This document shows positions 51,029-61,253 of a stretch of DNA of 64,000 nucleotides, in pieces. The position numbers and the translations under genes are program-made. This DNA is from a bacterium (GTDB lineage Bacteria > Vulcanimicrobiota > Vulcanimicrobiia > Vulcanimicrobiales > Vulcanimicrobiaceae): NCBI GenBank assembly GCA_021790935.1, contig JAJYFL010000003.1:169001-233000 (forward strand), in the 5' to 3' direction. The notes beneath the pieces are model-generated. The model did not search any database. It was not told the DNA's origin and worked only from the letters and a program-made list of their open reading frames with translations. Position 1 is the first letter of the stretch, and the number at the start of each line of letters is the position of its first letter.

Positions 51029-54000
51029 TCAGCTCGCGTCGCGGCCGATGCGCTCGACGGGAGGATGGAAGGCGCTTCCGTCGCGCCGGGCGAGGTCCTC
51101 GTACTGGCGATACTTCTCGGTAACGACGGCTTGCGCCATCTCGAGCAGCGCCGCACCCTCCTCGGGCTTCGCGACCGCCAGCGACTTGTAGCGGCCCTCG
51201 TTGTACGCATACTCTTTGAAAGGAATCATCGGTCGCGGCGAATCGAGACGAAATGGGTTTGCACCGACGAAGCGTAGCGCCGGATTGAAGCGGATAAGCG
51301 GCCAGTAGCCGCTGGCGACGGCGAGATCTTGCTGCCGCATGCCCAGGCGCATCTCGATCCCATGCGCGATACAGTGGCTGTATGCCAGAATCAACGACGG
51401 ACCGTCGTACGCTTCGGCTTCGCGGAACGCGTGGAGCGTCTGCTGCGGATTCGCTCCCATCGCAACCTGCGCGACGTAGATGTTCCCGTAAGCAATCGCC
51501 TGAAGCGCAAGGTCTTTGCGCGCGACTCGCTTTCCCGCAGAGGCGAACTCCGCAACCGCCCCGAGCGGCGTGGCTTTTGAGGCCTGACCGCCCGTATTCG
51601 AGTAGACCGCGGTGTCCAAGACGAGGATGTTCACGTTGCGGCCCGCCGCAAGGACGTGGTCGAGTCCGCCGTAGTCGATGTCGTAGGCCCAGCCGTCTCC
51701 GCCCACGATCCAGATGCTCCGCCGCACGAGATGGTCGACGACGGAGAGCAGATCGCGCGCGCGCTCGTCGTCGATCTCGATCAGTTTTGCCTTGAGTTCG
51801 ACCACGCGGCTACGCTGGGCGCGAATCTCCGACTCGCGGATCTGCGGTGCTTTGAGGATTGCGTCGACGAGCTGTTCGCCGATCTCGGTGGCGAGTTCGC
51901 GCAGTAGCGCGTGCGCCATCTTCACGTGCTGGTCCGCGGCTAGGCGGAAACCGAGCCCGAACTCGGCGTTATCCTCGAACAACGAGTTGGACCAGGCCGG
52001 GCCGCGGCCTTCGGCGTTCTTCGTCCACGGGGTCGCGGGTAGATTCGCGCCGTAAATCGAGGAGCAGCCGGTTGCGTTCGCGATCTGCAACCGGTCGCCG
52101 AAGAGTTGCGAGAGCAGTTTGAGATAGGGCGTCTCGCCGCAGCCTGCGCAAGCGCCGGGGAACTCGAAGAGCGGCTCGAGGAACTGCACGCCGCGGACGT
52201 TCGCGAAATCGACGTGAGCGCGCTGGTTCACCGGGATCTTCTCGAAAAAGGCGGTATTCGCCCGTTCGGCTTCGACGAGCGGCGTCTTGTCGGCCAGCGC
52301 TATCGCCTTAACCGCGGCGTCGGTTACGCTGTGCGCCGGACACGCCTCGACGCACAGCCCGCAACCGGTGCAGTCTTCGACGTAGAACTGCAAGGAGAAG
52401 CGCACCTCGGGATAACCGCGTGCGTTTACCGGCGCGGATTTGAACGTAGGCGGCGCGCCTTCGAGCTTCTCCTCGTTGTAGTAGCGCGCGCGGATGACGC
52501 TGTGCGGGCAGACGAAGCCGCATTGGCCGCATTGGATGCACAGATCGGGTTCCCAAACCGGGACCTCGTCGGCGACGCTGCGCTTCTCGAACGCGCCGGT
52601 CCCGGACGGGAAGGTACCGTCGACCGGCATGAGGCTGACGGGAATCTCGTCGCCGAGCCCCTCCATCATGCGCGCCGTCACTCGGCGAACGAACTCGGGG
52701 GCACCGGCCGGCACGGTTGGCGGCCGGTCGGTCGTCGCCGTCACGCGCGCCGGAACGCGCACGTGGTGCAGCCGCGCGAGCGTTGCGTCGACGGCCGCAA
52801 AGTTCTTGCGAACGACGGCCTCGCCCTTGCGGGCGTAGGACTTGCGGATCGCGCCCTTGATGCGGTCGATCGCATCTTCGCGCGGCAGGACTCCGGAGAG
52901 CGCGAAGAAGCAGGTCTGCAGCACCGTGTTAACGTGCGCGCCCAGCCCGGTTTCGCGAGCGACGCTCGTCGCGTCGATCACGTAGAACTCGAGCTTGCGC
53001 CCGATGATCTGCTCCTGCGCGGACTTCGGAAGGTGTTCCCACACCTGGTCGGGTCCGTAGCGTGAGTTCAGCAGGAGGGTCGCCCCTGGTGCCGCGAGGC
53101 GCAGTACGTCCTGGCGAAGGATGAAGTCGAAGAAATGGACGGCCACGAACGACGCCGAGGCGATAAGATACGGCGCGTCGATCGGCTCGGGCCCGAAGCG
53201 CAGATGCGAGACGGTCTGCGCACCCGACTTGTGCGAGTCGTAGACGAAATACCCCTGCGCGTAGAGACCGGCATCCTTGGCGATGATCTCGACGCTGTTC
53301 TTGTTGGCTCCGACCGTCCCGTCTGCGCCGAGCCCGTAGAAGACGCACCGCGTCACGTTCGGCGGTTCGATCGAGAACGACGTGTCGACGTCGAGACTCG
53401 TGTATGAAACGTCATCGTAGATCCCAACCGTAAACCCGTTCTTCGGCTCGTCTTTAGCGAGCTCGTCGAAGACGGCCTTGACCATCGCGGGAGTGAAATC
53501 TTTCGAGGAGATCCCATAGCGACCGCCGATCGCGCGCGGCATCGCCGAGCGCACGTGCCGCCCGAGAGCCGCAGCGAGCGTCGTAACGACGTCGAGGTAG
53601 AGCGGCTCCCCGACCGAGCCGGGCTCCTTCGTTTGTTCGAGCACGGCGACCGAGCGCACCGAGGCCGGGAGCGCGGCAAGGAACGCGTCAGCCGAGAACG
53701 GCCGAAAGAGCCGGACCTGCAGGACGCCGGTTTTCGCGCCTGCGGCGTTGAGAACGCGAACCGTCTCCCGCGCCGTCTTGGCACCCGAGCCCATCAGGAT
53801 CGCGACGCGATCGGCGTCGGGCGCGCCGTAATACTCGAATAGATGGTAGCGGCGCCCGGTCAGCTCGGCGAAACGGTCCATCGCCGCCTGCACGATCGCC
53901 GGAACGCGTGCGTAGAATGGGTTCGATGCCTCGCGCGCCTGGAAGTAGGTGTCGGGATTGTGCGCGGTCCCGCGAATGAACGGATGCTCGGGACTCAGCG

Positions 54001-54610
54001 CTCGTGCACGATGCTCGCGCACGAGCTCGTCGCTTATCATGGCCCGGATCTCTTCGTCCGTAAGGCATTCCAGCGTGTTGAGCTCGTGCGAGGTGCGGAA
54101 ACCGTCGAAGAAGTGCAGGAACGGGATGCGCGACTCGAGCGTCGCGGCCTGGGCGATGAGCGCCGCGTCGTGCGCTTCCTGCACGTTCCCCGACGAGAGC
54201 AGCGCGAACCCGGTCATGCGCGCGGCCATCACGTCGGAGTGATCGCCAAAGATGGAGAGCGCCGAGGTCGCGAGCGATCGCGCCGCGACGTGAAAGACCG
54301 TCGACGTCAGCTCGCCCGCGATCTTGTACATGTTGGGGAGCATCAGCATGAGGCCTTGCGATGCAGTAAACGTCGTGGTCAGCGCCCCCGACTGCAGCGC
54401 TCCGTGCAGGACGCCCGCGGCGCCCCCTTCGCTCTGCATCTCCTGGACGACCGGGACGCGGCCCCAGATATTCGGAAGGCCTTCGACCACCCATTGATCG
54501 GCCAGCTCAGCCATCGTCGAAGACGGCGTGATGGGGTATATCGCGCAGACCTCGTTGACGCGGTAGGCCACATGCGCGACGGCCGTGTTGCCGTCCATCG
54601 TCGTACGCAT
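51029..54610 (-). CDS. nifJ: Pyruvate:ferredoxin (flavodoxin) oxidoreductase, single-chain
   Basis: A ~1193-residue fused enzyme. Domain I starts DGNTAVAHVAYRVNEVCAIY with PITPSSTMAELAD; domains II-IV follow; two [4Fe-4S] ferredoxin-type clusters read CIQCGQCGFVCPHSV and CTGCGLCVEACP; the C-terminal TPP-binding part has CAGCGETPYLKLL, GDGWAYDIDYGG and the LVLDTAVYSNTGGQASK turn. It oxidises pyruvate to acetyl-CoA, CO2 and reduced ferredoxin. Start taken at ATG 54610, two bases after the NfnB-like gene. The pairing suggests electrons flow on to NAD(P). Confidence 0.95.
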   Translation of the reverse strand: MRTTMDGNTAVAHVAYRVNEVCAIYPITPSSTMAELADQWVVEGLPNIWGRVPVVQEMQSEGGAAGVLHGALQSGALTTTFTASQGLMLMLPNMYKIAGELTSTVFHVAARSLATSALSIFGDHSDVMAARMTGFALLSSGNVQEAHDAALIAQAATLESRIPFLHFFDGFRTSHELNTLECLTDEEIRAMISDELVREHRARALSPEHPFIRGTAHNPDTYFQAREASNPFYARVPAIVQAAMDRFAELTGRRYHLFEYYGAPDADRVAILMGSGAKTARETVRVLNAAGAKTGVLQVRLFRPFSADAFLAALPASVRSVAVLEQTKEPGSVGEPLYLDVVTTLAAALGRHVRSAMPRAIGGRYGISSKDFTPAMVKAVFDELAKDEPKNGFTVGIYDDVSYTSLDVDTSFSIEPPNVTRCVFYGLGADGTVGANKNSVEIIAKDAGLYAQGYFVYDSHKSGAQTVSHLRFGPEPIDAPYLIASASFVAVHFFDFILRQDVLRLAAPGATLLLNSRYGPDQVWEHLPKSAQEQIIGRKLEFYVIDATSVARETGLGAHVNTVLQTCFFALSGVLPREDAIDRIKGAIRKSYARKGEAVVRKNFAAVDATLARLHHVRVPARVTATTDRPPTVPAGAPEFVRRVTARMMEGLGDEIPVSLMPVDGTFPSGTGAFEKRSVADEVPVWEPDLCIQCGQCGFVCPHSVIRARYYNEEKLEGAPPTFKSAPVNARGYPEVRFSLQFYVEDCTGCGLCVEACPAHSVTDAAVKAIALADKTPLVEAERANTAFFEKIPVNQRAHVDFANVRGVQFLEPLFEFPGACAGCGETPYLKLLSQLFGDRLQIANATGCSSIYGANLPATPWTKNAEGRGPAWSNSLFEDNAEFGLGFRLAADQHVKMAHALLRELATEIGEQLVDAILKAPQIRESEIRAQRSRVVELKAKLIEIDDERARDLLSVVDHLVRRSIWIVGGDGWAYDIDYGGLDHVLAAGRNVNILVLDTAVYSNTGGQASKATPLGAVAEFASAGKRVARKDLALQAIAYGNIYVAQVAMGANPQQTLHAFREAEAYDGPSLILAYSHCIAHGIEMRLGMRQQDLAVASGYWPLIRFNPALRFVGANPFRLDSPRPMIPFKEYAYNEGRYKSLAVAKPEEGAALLEMAQAVVTEKYRQYEDLARRDGSAFHPPVERIGRDAS

Positions 54611-54612
54611 GC

Positions 54613-56253
54613 TCACGAGGCCGGTTCCGCGATCATCTCGATCGCATGGCAAGGGCATTGATCGAAACAGGTCGAGCACCCGGTACAGATGGAGTAGTCG
54701 AACGCATAGCGTTTCCCGGGCCCGAGCTTGATCACGGCATTCTCCGGACAGGCGGCGTAGCAGTTATCGCATTCGAAGCAGTTGCCGCAGGCGAGGCAGC
54801 GCTGCGCCTCGCGCACGGCTTCGCGCTCGGCGAGTCCCGCGACGATCTCCTCAAACCCCGACATACGCAGCTCGGGCGGAATCTCGGGCTGGCTCGACGC
54901 GAGCGTGTCGTTGTAGATCGGCAGATGGAGCATCGAGAAGTCGACGACCGGATGCTTCTCCGGCGGCGCATACGCGCCGCCGCGCAACCAGGCATCGATG
55001 TGGCGTGCGGCCAGCTTCCCGTGGCCGACCGCGACCGTAACGGTCCGTTCGCTTGGGACGAGATCGCCGCCCGCGAAGATTCCTTCGTGCCCGGTCATCA
55101 TGTTCGAGCCGACGATCACGGTGCCGTCGCCCTGGAATGCGATCCCGGGAATCCAGCGCAGGAACGCGCTATCGGCATCCTGCCCGAGCGCGAGCACGAC
55201 GGAGTCGGCCTGCAGAGTCTCGAACTCGCCGGTCGGTTCGGGGCGCCCGCGTTCGTCGAGCCGCATCTTCTCGACCGTCAGGTCGGCGCCGTCGATCGCA
55301 GAGATGCTCGTCAGCCATTTGATCTTCACGCCTTCGGCGAGGGCTTCGTCGGCTTCGAACGCGTGCGCAGGCATGTGCTCGCGGTCGCGCCGGTACACGA
55401 TGAGCGCTTCCTCGGCACCGAGGCGCCGCGCGGTACGCGCGGCATCCATGGCCGTGTTTCCGCCGCCGTAGACGATGACGCGCCGCCCCAGCAGCGGCGC
55501 GTCGCCGTTCTCGACGCCGCGCAAGAGCGTCACCGCGTCGAGCATCCGCCCGGCGTCGCGGGCCGGGATATTCACGTGCTTGGCAACGTGGGCGCCGATC
55601 GCAAGGAAGACGGCGTCGAAGGCGCCCGCGTCGCGTTCGGCGAGAACGTTGGTCACCTTGTGGCCGAGAACGATGCGCACGCCCATCGCCTCGATCCGGG
55701 CGATCTCGCGGATCAAATCGCCGCGCGGCAGCCGGTACGCCGGAATCCCGAAGTGCAGCATCCCACCGGGCAGTGGCCCCGCCTCGTGGATCTCGACTTC
55801 GTGCCCGAGCCGCCTGAGGTGGTAGGCAGCGGAGAGCCCGCTGGGACCGGCGCCGACGATCAGCACGCGCTTGCCCGACGTTGGCGCCGGCGCCGGCAGA
55901 TCCCAACCGCGCTCGATCGCGAGGTCGCCGAGGAAACGCTCGACCGCGTGAATCGCGACCGGCTCGTTCAATTGCGCGCGATTGCACTTCGTCTCGCAGG
56001 GGTGGTAGCAGACGCGCCCATGCACGGCCGGGAGCGGGTTATCGCGGACGAGTGCTTCCCAGGCTTCCCGGAAACGACCGGCCTGGGCCAACCCAAGCCA
56101 CGATTGGATGTCCTCGCCGGCGGGGCACGCTGCATTGCACGGTGGGAGCAGATCGACGTAACGGGGCCGCTGCGAGCGCACCGGCCCCGTTCCAACGTCG
56201 CGCGTCAAGTCGACGACCGGCGTCATATCGCGTGAGCGATGGCGTAGCGGCAT
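54613..56253 (-). CDS. NfnB/GltD-like NAD(P)H:ferredoxin oxidoreductase with [4Fe-4S] sites
   Basis: A 546-residue protein of the glutamate-synthase small-subunit family. N-terminal Cys cluster CNAACPAGEDI and CYHPCETKCNR; FAD motif GAGPSGLSAAYHLRRLGHEV; NAD(P) motif VYGGGNTAMDAARTARRLGA; and a C-terminal added ferredoxin module (CLACGNCFECDNCYAACPEN and CTGCSTCFDQCPCHAIE). The extra 4Fe-4S module and position right before the pyruvate:ferredoxin oxidoreductase point to a ferredoxin/NAD(P)H shuttle, not glutamate synthesis; no GltB is nearby. Start at 56253 (TAGGTAGG precedes it); 56226 is an alternative. Confidence 0.85.
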   Translation of the reverse strand: MPLRHRSRDMTPVVDLTRDVGTGPVRSQRPRYVDLLPPCNAACPAGEDIQSWLGLAQAGRFREAWEALVRDNPLPAVHGRVCYHPCETKCNRAQLNEPVAIHAVERFLGDLAIERGWDLPAPAPTSGKRVLIVGAGPSGLSAAYHLRRLGHEVEIHEAGPLPGGMLHFGIPAYRLPRGDLIREIARIEAMGVRIVLGHKVTNVLAERDAGAFDAVFLAIGAHVAKHVNIPARDAGRMLDAVTLLRGVENGDAPLLGRRVIVYGGGNTAMDAARTARRLGAEEALIVYRRDREHMPAHAFEADEALAEGVKIKWLTSISAIDGADLTVEKMRLDERGRPEPTGEFETLQADSVVLALGQDADSAFLRWIPGIAFQGDGTVIVGSNMMTGHEGIFAGGDLVPSERTVTVAVGHGKLAARHIDAWLRGGAYAPPEKHPVVDFSMLHLPIYNDTLASSQPEIPPELRMSGFEEIVAGLAEREAVREAQRCLACGNCFECDNCYAACPENAVIKLGPGKRYAFDYSICTGCSTCFDQCPCHAIEMIAEPAS

Positions 56254-56394
56254 ATCCTACCTACGGCTCCGCATATCGACGCGACGCCTGGTGCAACGAC
56301 GAATCATTTCTTCACGCATTCGACCGTGGGCCCGCACCTCCCGCGTCCCGCGCCTGTAACGACATCGTAACGCTACGGTGCTACGATAGTATCC

Positions 56395-57696
56395 ATGAAG
56401 CGGCTCGTCTTCGTTGCGGCGGCATGCTTGCTCTGCGCCACCCCGGTCCACGCGCATCGCGACCGCTTGCAGCGCGCGTACGTAGCAACGGGCGGGCAGC
56501 TCAGCACGTACCTGGTCGAATCGAACGGAGAGATGCTGCCGATCGGGTTTAAAGGCCTGCCCGCACGCTTCGGCGGGTTCTTGCGTTCGAAGGTCGCGGT
56601 ACCGACGCTCGAGCAGGCCGGCTCGATCGTCGCAACGCCGAACGGCAGGTTCCTTTACGTCGCCGGCTGCGCGCCGACCCCGCCCGGCTACACGGGAAAC
56701 GCCGGCAGCGTGGAAGAGATCGAGGCCTACCGAGTCGGCCTTGCGGGCGTCCCGCGCGAGATCGCTCCGCCCACGCAGATCGAGGGTTGCCTAACGGGCA
56801 ACGCACCGCCCTATCAAACGCTGGCGGTGAGCGCCAACGGCCGCCGTCTCTTTGCGGCGGGTGGAATCTCTTACGACATCGCCTCCGGCGGAAGCAAGGA
56901 CAGCATACACGTACACGCCTTCCGCATCGAGCCGACCGGGCAACTGCTTCCCGCCGGAGACGCACAGATCGCCGGCCTCCCGGACCCGACTCCCTACGTC
57001 GCGTTGGATTCGAGCGGGAGATGGCTCTTTGTGGCGGGTCTCGTGATGCTCCGCGGCGGTTCGGGGATGCTGCTTGCGGAGCTGCGCGTCGGCGCCCGCG
57101 GATCGCTAAGGCTCGCAGCGGCGATCCGATTTACCGACGCGAACGAGATCGCGTTCAACGGCCTGGCAGCGTCGCGCAACGGACCGTTCCTGTACGCTTC
57201 CGGCACGCCGCTCTCTGGCTCGGCGCTCTCGACGCACCTTTTCGGTTACCGCATCGCTGCCGGCGGCGCACTCGAACCCATCCCCGGAGCGGCGGCCGAC
57301 ACGCACCTGATTCCGACGGCGCAATCGAACTACGAGTCGCTGGCGCTGGCTCCGTCCGGTCGCAGGCTCTACGTGATGGGAACCTCCACCACCGCTCGCA
57401 ACGGCGCGCTCATCGCATCGTACCGCGTTGCGCGCAACGGTACGCTGCGTCCTTCGCGGGGGTCGACGGCAGCGACGAAGCGGATCGCGCGGCCGCAGAC
57501 GATCGTCCTGGACGCGACCGGGCGTTACCTCTACGAGATGGACCGGGCCGCCGGTTTCATGGGAGGGCCCGCCGTACTCGAGTTTCGCACCGGAGCGCGC
57601 GGAGCGATCGTAGATAACGACGCGTGCATCGGCGGCGCGATCGCCTTCTGCGGGCGCATCCCCGTACGGACCGGACCGATCGTCATCGTGCGGTAG
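56395..57696 (+). CDS. Secreted lactonase-like beta-propeller protein
   Basis: A 433-residue protein with a signal peptide (MKRLVFVAAACLLCATPVHA) and a seven-bladed propeller of the 6-phosphogluconolactonase/lactonase type (PF10282-like): repeats with VATPNGRFLYVAG, TLAVSANGRRLFAAGG, ALDSSGRWLFVAG, ALAPSGRRLYVMG. Cys pairs near the start and end may form disulfides. Most secreted members are of unknown function. It sits alone on the plus strand between minus-strand operons; a TACGAT hexamer just upstream could be a -10 giving a very short leader. Confidence 0.75.
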   Translation: MKRLVFVAAACLLCATPVHAHRDRLQRAYVATGGQLSTYLVESNGEMLPIGFKGLPARFGGFLRSKVAVPTLEQAGSIVATPNGRFLYVAGCAPTPPGYTGNAGSVEEIEAYRVGLAGVPREIAPPTQIEGCLTGNAPPYQTLAVSANGRRLFAAGGISYDIASGGSKDSIHVHAFRIEPTGQLLPAGDAQIAGLPDPTPYVALDSSGRWLFVAGLVMLRGGSGMLLAELRVGARGSLRLAAAIRFTDANEIAFNGLAASRNGPFLYASGTPLSGSALSTHLFGYRIAAGGALEPIPGAAADTHLIPTAQSNYESLALAPSGRRLYVMGTSTTARNGALIASYRVARNGTLRPSRGSTAATKRIARPQTIVLDATGRYLYEMDRAAGFMGGPAVLEFRTGARGAIVDNDACIGGAIAFCGRIPVRTGPIVIVR

Positions 57697-57708
57697 CCGG
57701 CATCGGTC

Positions 57709-58860
57709 TCATTCACGCCGCGCGAAGGCGTGCCGGGCAATCACGAGCGTCTCGTCGGCCGGCACGACATGCACGCCGACGCGGCTCTCCCCCCGCGAAA
57801 CTATTGGGGCTGAGGCTGCATTGGCCGCGTCGTCGAGACGCACGCCGGCGTAGCCCAGCGCCTCGCACGCCTTCGAACGAATCGAAGCCGCGCGTTCGCC
57901 GATGCCGCCCGTAAAGACGAGCGCATCGAGCCCGCCCAGGACGGCAATCATCGCCCCAAGGTGCTTTACCAACTGATACACGAAGAGCTCGACGGCCTCA
58001 CGGGCAGATGCGTCCGATGGCGCAGCGGCGAGCAATGCCTCCATGCTTGCCGACGATCCCGAGACGCCGAGCAGACCGCAATGGTAGTTCAGCAGGTCGG
58101 CTAGATCCGCCGCCCGGTAGCCGCCCGCCCCGAGCAGATAGAGCAATACACCGGGATCCATATCGCCCGGACGCGTTCCCATCATTAAGCCACCGAGCGC
58201 GCTGAAGCCCATGGTCGTGTCCATCGGCAGACCGTCCTTCAGCGCGCATAGGCTGGCGCCGTTCCCCAGGTGGGCGATGACGACACGCCCGCACGACGCC
58301 TGCGCGACTCTCCAAAGAACGTACTCGTACGAAAGACCGTGGAAACCGTAGCGCTGCAGCGCGGGGTCCAGGTTACGCGGAAGGGGAAGCCGTTTCGCGA
58401 CGTCCGGCATCCGCCGGTGAAAGGCCGTATCGAAACACAGAATCTGAGGAACCCCGGGAAAGTGGCGCTGCATCGCGTACACCGCGTCGAGTTCCACGCG
58501 CAGGTGGAGCGGTTCGAGGGCAACGAATTCTTCGATCCCTCGCAGGACCTCCGGCGTCGCAAGGACCGGCTCGACGTGATTGGGCCCGCCGAAGACGATG
58601 CGGTGTCCCACCGCCGAGAGATCTGCTTCGCGTTCTCTTACGATGCCGAGCACGCGCTCGAGCGCGATGGCGGCGTTCCATTCCGCCGCTACTGCCTCGT
58701 CGATGAGTACGATCTCCGGCGTTGCGACGCGCAGATGACCCGGCGGCTGTCCGAAGCCGCTCGCCTCGCCGCTCAGCGTGGGTGAGAAGGCATCGCCGGC
58801 CACGGCGTATAGCGCAAATTTGAGCGACGAGGACCCGCCATCCAGCGCCAGAACGCGCAT
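57709..58860 (-). CDS. ackA: Acetate kinase AckA
   Basis: A 383-residue ASKHA-fold kinase: LALDGGSSSLKFALY at the start, HRIVFGGPNHVEP, FDTAFHRRMPDVAKRLPLP, HLGNGASLCALKDGLPMDTT, MGFSALGGLMMGTRPGDMDPG and VFTGGIGERAASIRSKACE. It converts acetyl-phosphate and ADP to acetate and ATP. It starts five bases after the phosphoketolase stop: phosphoketolase makes the acetyl-phosphate that AckA uses, so the two form a short energy-yielding path. No pta is nearby. Slightly short for the family (~400), no key motif missing. Confidence 0.94.
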   Translation of the reverse strand: MRVLALDGGSSSLKFALYAVAGDAFSPTLSGEASGFGQPPGHLRVATPEIVLIDEAVAAEWNAAIALERVLGIVREREADLSAVGHRIVFGGPNHVEPVLATPEVLRGIEEFVALEPLHLRVELDAVYAMQRHFPGVPQILCFDTAFHRRMPDVAKRLPLPRNLDPALQRYGFHGLSYEYVLWRVAQASCGRVVIAHLGNGASLCALKDGLPMDTTMGFSALGGLMMGTRPGDMDPGVLLYLLGAGGYRAADLADLLNYHCGLLGVSGSSASMEALLAAAPSDASAREAVELFVYQLVKHLGAMIAVLGGLDALVFTGGIGERAASIRSKACEALGYAGVRLDDAANAASAPIVSRGESRVGVHVVPADETLVIARHAFARRE

Positions 58861-58865
58861 GCCTC

Positions 58866-61253
58866 CTAGCCCGAACCCGAATTCCAGCGCCAGTCGCGAA
58901 TCTCCGGCATGTCTTCGCCATAGCGTTCGATATAGAGCCGGTGCTCGACGAGTTTATCGCGAATCAACTGCTTGACACGCGCCGCGCGGTTGTGCAGCCG
59001 CGGAACGCGATCGATCGCGTCGCCGGCCAAGTGAAAGCGGTCAAGGTCGTTGCGCACCGTCATGTCGAACGGCGTCGTCGTCGTGCCTTCCTCCTTGTAC
59101 CCACGGACGTGGAGGTTGCCATGATTGGTTCTACGGTACGTCAGCCGGTGCACGAGCGCCGGATATCCGTGGAACGCGAAGACGATCGGTACGTTGGCCG
59201 TGAACATCGAATCGAAGTCCCGGTCGGAGAGGCCGTGCGGATGCTCGCTCTGCGGCTGCAACGCCATCAAATCGACGACGTTTACGACGCGCACCCGCAG
59301 ATCGGGGAGCTGCGCTCGCAGGAAGTCCACTGCAGCCAGCGTTTCGAGCGTCGGTACGTCGCCGGCGCAGGCCATCACGACGTCGGGCTCCGCGCCCTGA
59401 TCGTTCCCGGCCCACTCCCAGATGCCGGCGCCCACCGTGCAATGCCGGATCGCCGCATCGATATCGAGCCACTGCCATTCGGGCTGTTTCCCGGCGACGA
59501 TGACGTTGACGTAGTTACGGCTGCGCAGGCAATGATCGGCCACCGAGAGCAGGGTGTTCGCGTCGGGCGGAAGGTAGACGCGCACGACGTCCGCCTTCTT
59601 GTTGACGACGTGGTCGATGAAGCCTGGATCCTGATGGCTGAAGCCGTTGTGATCCTGGCGCCACACGTGCGAGGTCAGAAGGTAGTTGAGCGAGGCGATC
59701 GGACGCCTCCACGGGATCTGTCGGGTAGTCTTCAGCCACTTCGCATGCTGGTTGAACATCGAATCGACGATGTGGATGAACGCTTCGTAACATGAGAACA
59801 GTCCGTGCCGGCCGGTGAGCAAGTACCCTTCCAGCCACCCTTGGCAGAGATGTTCGCTCAAGATTTCCATCACCCGGCCGTCGGGCGCAATGTGGTCGTC
59901 GATCGGGACGATCTGCGCCGTCGAACAGCGGTCGGTCACTTCGAAGAGCGCGTCCAGACGGTTGGACGCCGTCTCGTCGGGTCCCATAACCCGGAAGCGT
60001 CCCGGATTCGCCGTCACGATATCGCGTAGGAACGCGCCCAGCGCGCGCGTCGCCTCGGCCTTGACCGTCCCCGCCGACGGCACGCCGACGGCGTATTCGC
60101 GGAAATCCGGCATCTCCAGATCGCGCAGCAGCAATCCGCCGTTGGCGTGGGGGTTCGCTCCCATGCGCCGCCGCCCGCGCGGCGCGAGAGAGGCCAGCTC
60201 CTCGTTGAGGCGGCCGCCGGCATCGAACAGTTCCTGCGGCCGGTAACTCTTCATCCACTCCTCAAGCAGACGTAGATGCGCGGGCTTCGTGCGCACTTCC
60301 GCAATCGGAACCTGATGCGCTCGAAAGGTTCCTTCGATGGGAAGGCCGTCGACTTCTTTCGGACCGGTCCATCCCTTGGGCGTTCGCAAGACGACCATCG
60401 GCCAGCGCGGGCGTTCGCGGAAACCGTTAGCGCGCGCATCCGATTGAATGCGGCGAATATCCGCGATCGCGCATTCGAGCGTTGCGGCCATCGCTTGGTG
60501 TACGAGCTGCGGGTCGTCTCCTTCAACGACGTACGGGGCGTAACCGTACCCCGCGAGGAGCGCGATCAGCTCCTCGCTCGGGATACGGGCCAAAACCGTC
60601 GGCCCGGCGATCTTATAGCCGTTGAGGTGCAGCACGGGAAGCACTGCGCCGTCACGCACGGGATTTAGAAACTTGTTGGAGTGCCAGCTGGTGGCGAGCG
60701 CGCCGGTCTCAGCTTCGCCGTCACCGACAACACAGCACGCAATCAAATCCGGATTGTCGAACGCGGAACCGTACGCGTGCGCGAGCGAGTAACCGAGCTC
60801 GCCGCCTTCGTGAATCGAGCCGGGCGTCTCCGGCGAGGCATGACTCGGCACGCCTCCCGGAAACGAAAACTGTTTGAAGAGGCGGCGCAGCCCTTCGGTA
60901 TTCTGAGGAACGTTGGCGTAGAACTCGCTATACGTGCCCTCGAGATAGGTGTTGGCTACGACGGCGGGGCCGCCGTGCCCCGGACCGGCGATGAAGATCG
61001 CGTTGAGGTCGTACTTGACGATCAGGCGGTTGAGATGGGCGTAGATAAAATTCAAGCCGGGCGTCGTGCCCCAATGGCCCAACAGGCGCGGCTTGATATG
61101 TTCGGGCCGCAGCGGCTCCGCGAGCAGCGGGTTCTCCATCAGATAGATCTGCCCGACGGAGAGATAGTTCGCCGCGCGCCAATACGCGTCGATGCGGCGC
61201 AACTCGTCCGCCGATAAAGCGGCTGCTTGCGAAGGCGATGCGGAACTCTGCAT
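58866..61253 (-). CDS. xfp: Xylulose-5-P/fructose-6-P phosphoketolase
   Basis: A 795-residue thiamine-dependent enzyme counted from ATG 61253 ([11 protein letters not shown]). Motifs include [59 protein letters not shown], the TPP-binding GDGEAETG, and the C-terminal [25 protein letters not shown] and [20 protein letters not shown]. It splits xylulose 5-P or fructose 6-P to acetyl-phosphate plus a smaller sugar phosphate. The open frame continues without a stop into the methyltransferase-like gene upstream, so a fused product is possible; the ATG used is chosen by family length and has no good ribosome site. AckA follows. Confidence 0.95.
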   Translation of the reverse strand: MQSSASPSQAAALSADELRRIDAYWRAANYLSVGQIYLMENPLLAEPLRPEHIKPRLLGHWGTTPGLNFIYAHLNRLIVKYDLNAIFIAGPGHGGPAVVANTYLEGTYSEFYANVPQNTEGLRRLFKQFSFPGGVPSHASPETPGSIHEGGELGYSLAHAYGSAFDNPDLIACCVVGDGEAETGALATSWHSNKFLNPVRDGAVLPVLHLNGYKIAGPTVLARIPSEELIALLAGYGYAPYVVEGDDPQLVHQAMAATLECAIADIRRIQSDARANGFRERPRWPMVVLRTPKGWTGPKEVDGLPIEGTFRAHQVPIAEVRTKPAHLRLLEEWMKSYRPQELFDAGGRLNEELASLAPRGRRRMGANPHANGGLLLRDLEMPDFREYAVGVPSAGTVKAEATRALGAFLRDIVTANPGRFRVMGPDETASNRLDALFEVTDRCSTAQIVPIDDHIAPDGRVMEILSEHLCQGWLEGYLLTGRHGLFSCYEAFIHIVDSMFNQHAKWLKTTRQIPWRRPIASLNYLLTSHVWRQDHNGFSHQDPGFIDHVVNKKADVVRVYLPPDANTLLSVADHCLRSRNYVNVIVAGKQPEWQWLDIDAAIRHCTVGAGIWEWAGNDQGAEPDVVMACAGDVPTLETLAAVDFLRAQLPDLRVRVVNVVDLMALQPQSEHPHGLSDRDFDSMFTANVPIVFAFHGYPALVHRLTYRRTNHGNLHVRGYKEEGTTTTPFDMTVRNDLDRFHLAGDAIDRVPRLHNRAARVKQLIRDKLVEHRLYIERYGEDMPEIRDWRWNSGSG

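Noticed and set aside
54646-56235. A 529-codon open frame on the plus strand opposite the NfnB-like gene
   Set aside because: It is the antisense shadow of a gene with clear flavin and iron-sulfur motifs; its own translation shows no family motif and the His/Arg/Asp bias typical of high-GC reverse frames.
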